Assembly: GCF_000702665.1 (NCBI RefSeq)
Contig: NZ_JNJA01000025.1
Span: 1 to 34,063 of the forward strand
Length of the DNA: 34,063 nucleotides
Direction: 5' to 3'
Source: Solidesulfovibrio alcoholivorans DSM 5433
GTDB lineage: Bacteria; Desulfobacterota; Desulfovibrionia; Desulfovibrionales; Desulfovibrionaceae
Shown here: piece by piece, positions 33,830 to 34,063 of the stretch
Layout of the letters: each line of letters begins with the position of its first letter
Position numbering within the stretch: position 1 is the stretch's first letter
Made by a program: the position numbers and the translations under genes
The notes under the pieces: model-generated
Told to the model about the DNA's origin: nothing
Seen by the model: only the letters and a program-made list of their open reading frames with translations
Database searches by the model: none

Positions 33830-34063
33830 TCATTGGCTTCTGTGCTTGAGCCTCCAGCTATCATTGCCAGTCTCGATGATCTCGCAGTGATGCGTCACAC
33901 GGTCCAAGAGCGCCGTGGTCATCTTGGCGTCTCCGAAGACTTGCGCCCATTCGCCGAACGTCAGGTTTGTCGTCACCAGCACCGAGGTCCGCTCGTAGAG
34001 CTTGGAGAGCAGATGGAACAGGAGTTGGGCGCTGTTTCGGGAAAACGGCAGGTAGCCAAGCTC
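33830..34063 (-). CDS. istB: IstB transposition helper ATPase, C-terminal fragment (runs off the window)
   Basis: The last 77 residues of an IstB-type AAA+ ATPase. The fragment starts at ELGYLPF, part of the Walker B region DELGYLPF, and continues through LLFHLLSKLYERTSVLVTTNLTFGEWAQVFGD, the sensor-1 region of IstB, to DRVTHHCEIIETGNDSWRLK and the stop. IstB assembles on DNA, selects the target and activates the IstA transposase. The 5' part lies to the right of the window, so whether the gene is intact cannot be judged. The stop is followed by about 95 non-coding bases to the element's end. Confidence 0.93.
   Translation of the reverse strand, partial: ELGYLPFSRNSAQLLFHLLSKLYERTSVLVTTNLTFGEWAQVFGDAKMTTALLDRVTHHCEIIETGNDSWRLKHRSQ

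Larger units (their letters stand above)
33734..34063 (-). mobile_element. IS21-family insertion sequence, partial (istB end)
   Basis: The element begins at TGT (33734), the usual terminal trinucleotide of IS21-family ends, with two transposase-binding-type repeats inside, and carries the 3' part of istB on the minus strand. The istA gene and the other end are beyond the window. The base use is less GC-rich than the neighbouring core genes, as expected for a mobile element. Confidence 0.82.

Noticed and set aside
33687..33890. Plus-strand 67-residue frame across the IS end
   Set aside because: It crosses the IS boundary and continues antisense to istB; only the ten codons before the boundary may be real.

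Overview
The window is about 34 kb of GC-rich bacterial chromosome. Gene content points to a sulfate-reducing Desulfovibrionaceae member (Solidesulfovibrio/Desulfovibrio type): a cysteine synthase fused to a cysteinyl-tRNA-synthetase-like domain, a dnaJ/cbpM/clpB operon, a DUF115 (Maf-like) glycosylation protein, a TPP-riboswitch-linked thiM-thiE pair, and C/G-run hairpins between genes. The genus is an inference from gene families; no rRNA is present.

Layout. 1-3358: a perfect palindrome, a methyltransferase with a phosphotransferase-like C-terminal half, and a drug-efflux type MFS permease. 3421-7859: two CPA2 (Kef-type) cation/proton antiporters flanking a MarR regulator. 7856-11031 (minus): a short operon of the CysK/CysRS-like fusion and an ornithine-cyclodeaminase-family enzyme. 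11105-12907: a near-consensus sigma-54 promoter and a DUF115 protein, probably for flagellin glycosylation. 12917-15100 (minus): thiM-thiE, separated from a clear TPP riboswitch by an AT-rich island carrying one small foreign-looking gene. 15117-19274 (minus): dnaJ(cbpA)-cbpM-clpB with a good sigma-70 promoter and a strong terminator.

19401-21035: an Smr-domain protein and an atypical shikimate-dehydrogenase-like protein. 21098-23624 (minus): a DUF1254/DUF1214 lipoprotein and an unassigned exported protein. 23702-30511: a very large alpha-2-macroglobulin with an intact thioester motif, followed at 11 nt by a PilT-like ATPase. 30508-33110 (minus): a membrane diguanylate cyclase and a lipase-like alpha/beta hydrolase. 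33139-33385: tRNA-Val(UAC) and tRNA-Asp(GUC) with promoter and terminator. 33386-34063: what looks like the edge of an integration site, with gene debris, a possible interrupted reading frame, and the end of an IS21-family element with istB running off the window.

Most of the window is ordinary core genome. The points most worth following are the CysK/CysRS-like fusion with its OCD-family partner, the riboswitch cut off from its thiamine genes by an AT-rich insertion, the methyltransferase/kinase-like fusion, the alpha-2-macroglobulin paired with a PilT ATPase, and the sigma-54 promoter before the DUF115 gene. All functional statements rest on reading motifs by eye; no database search was run.
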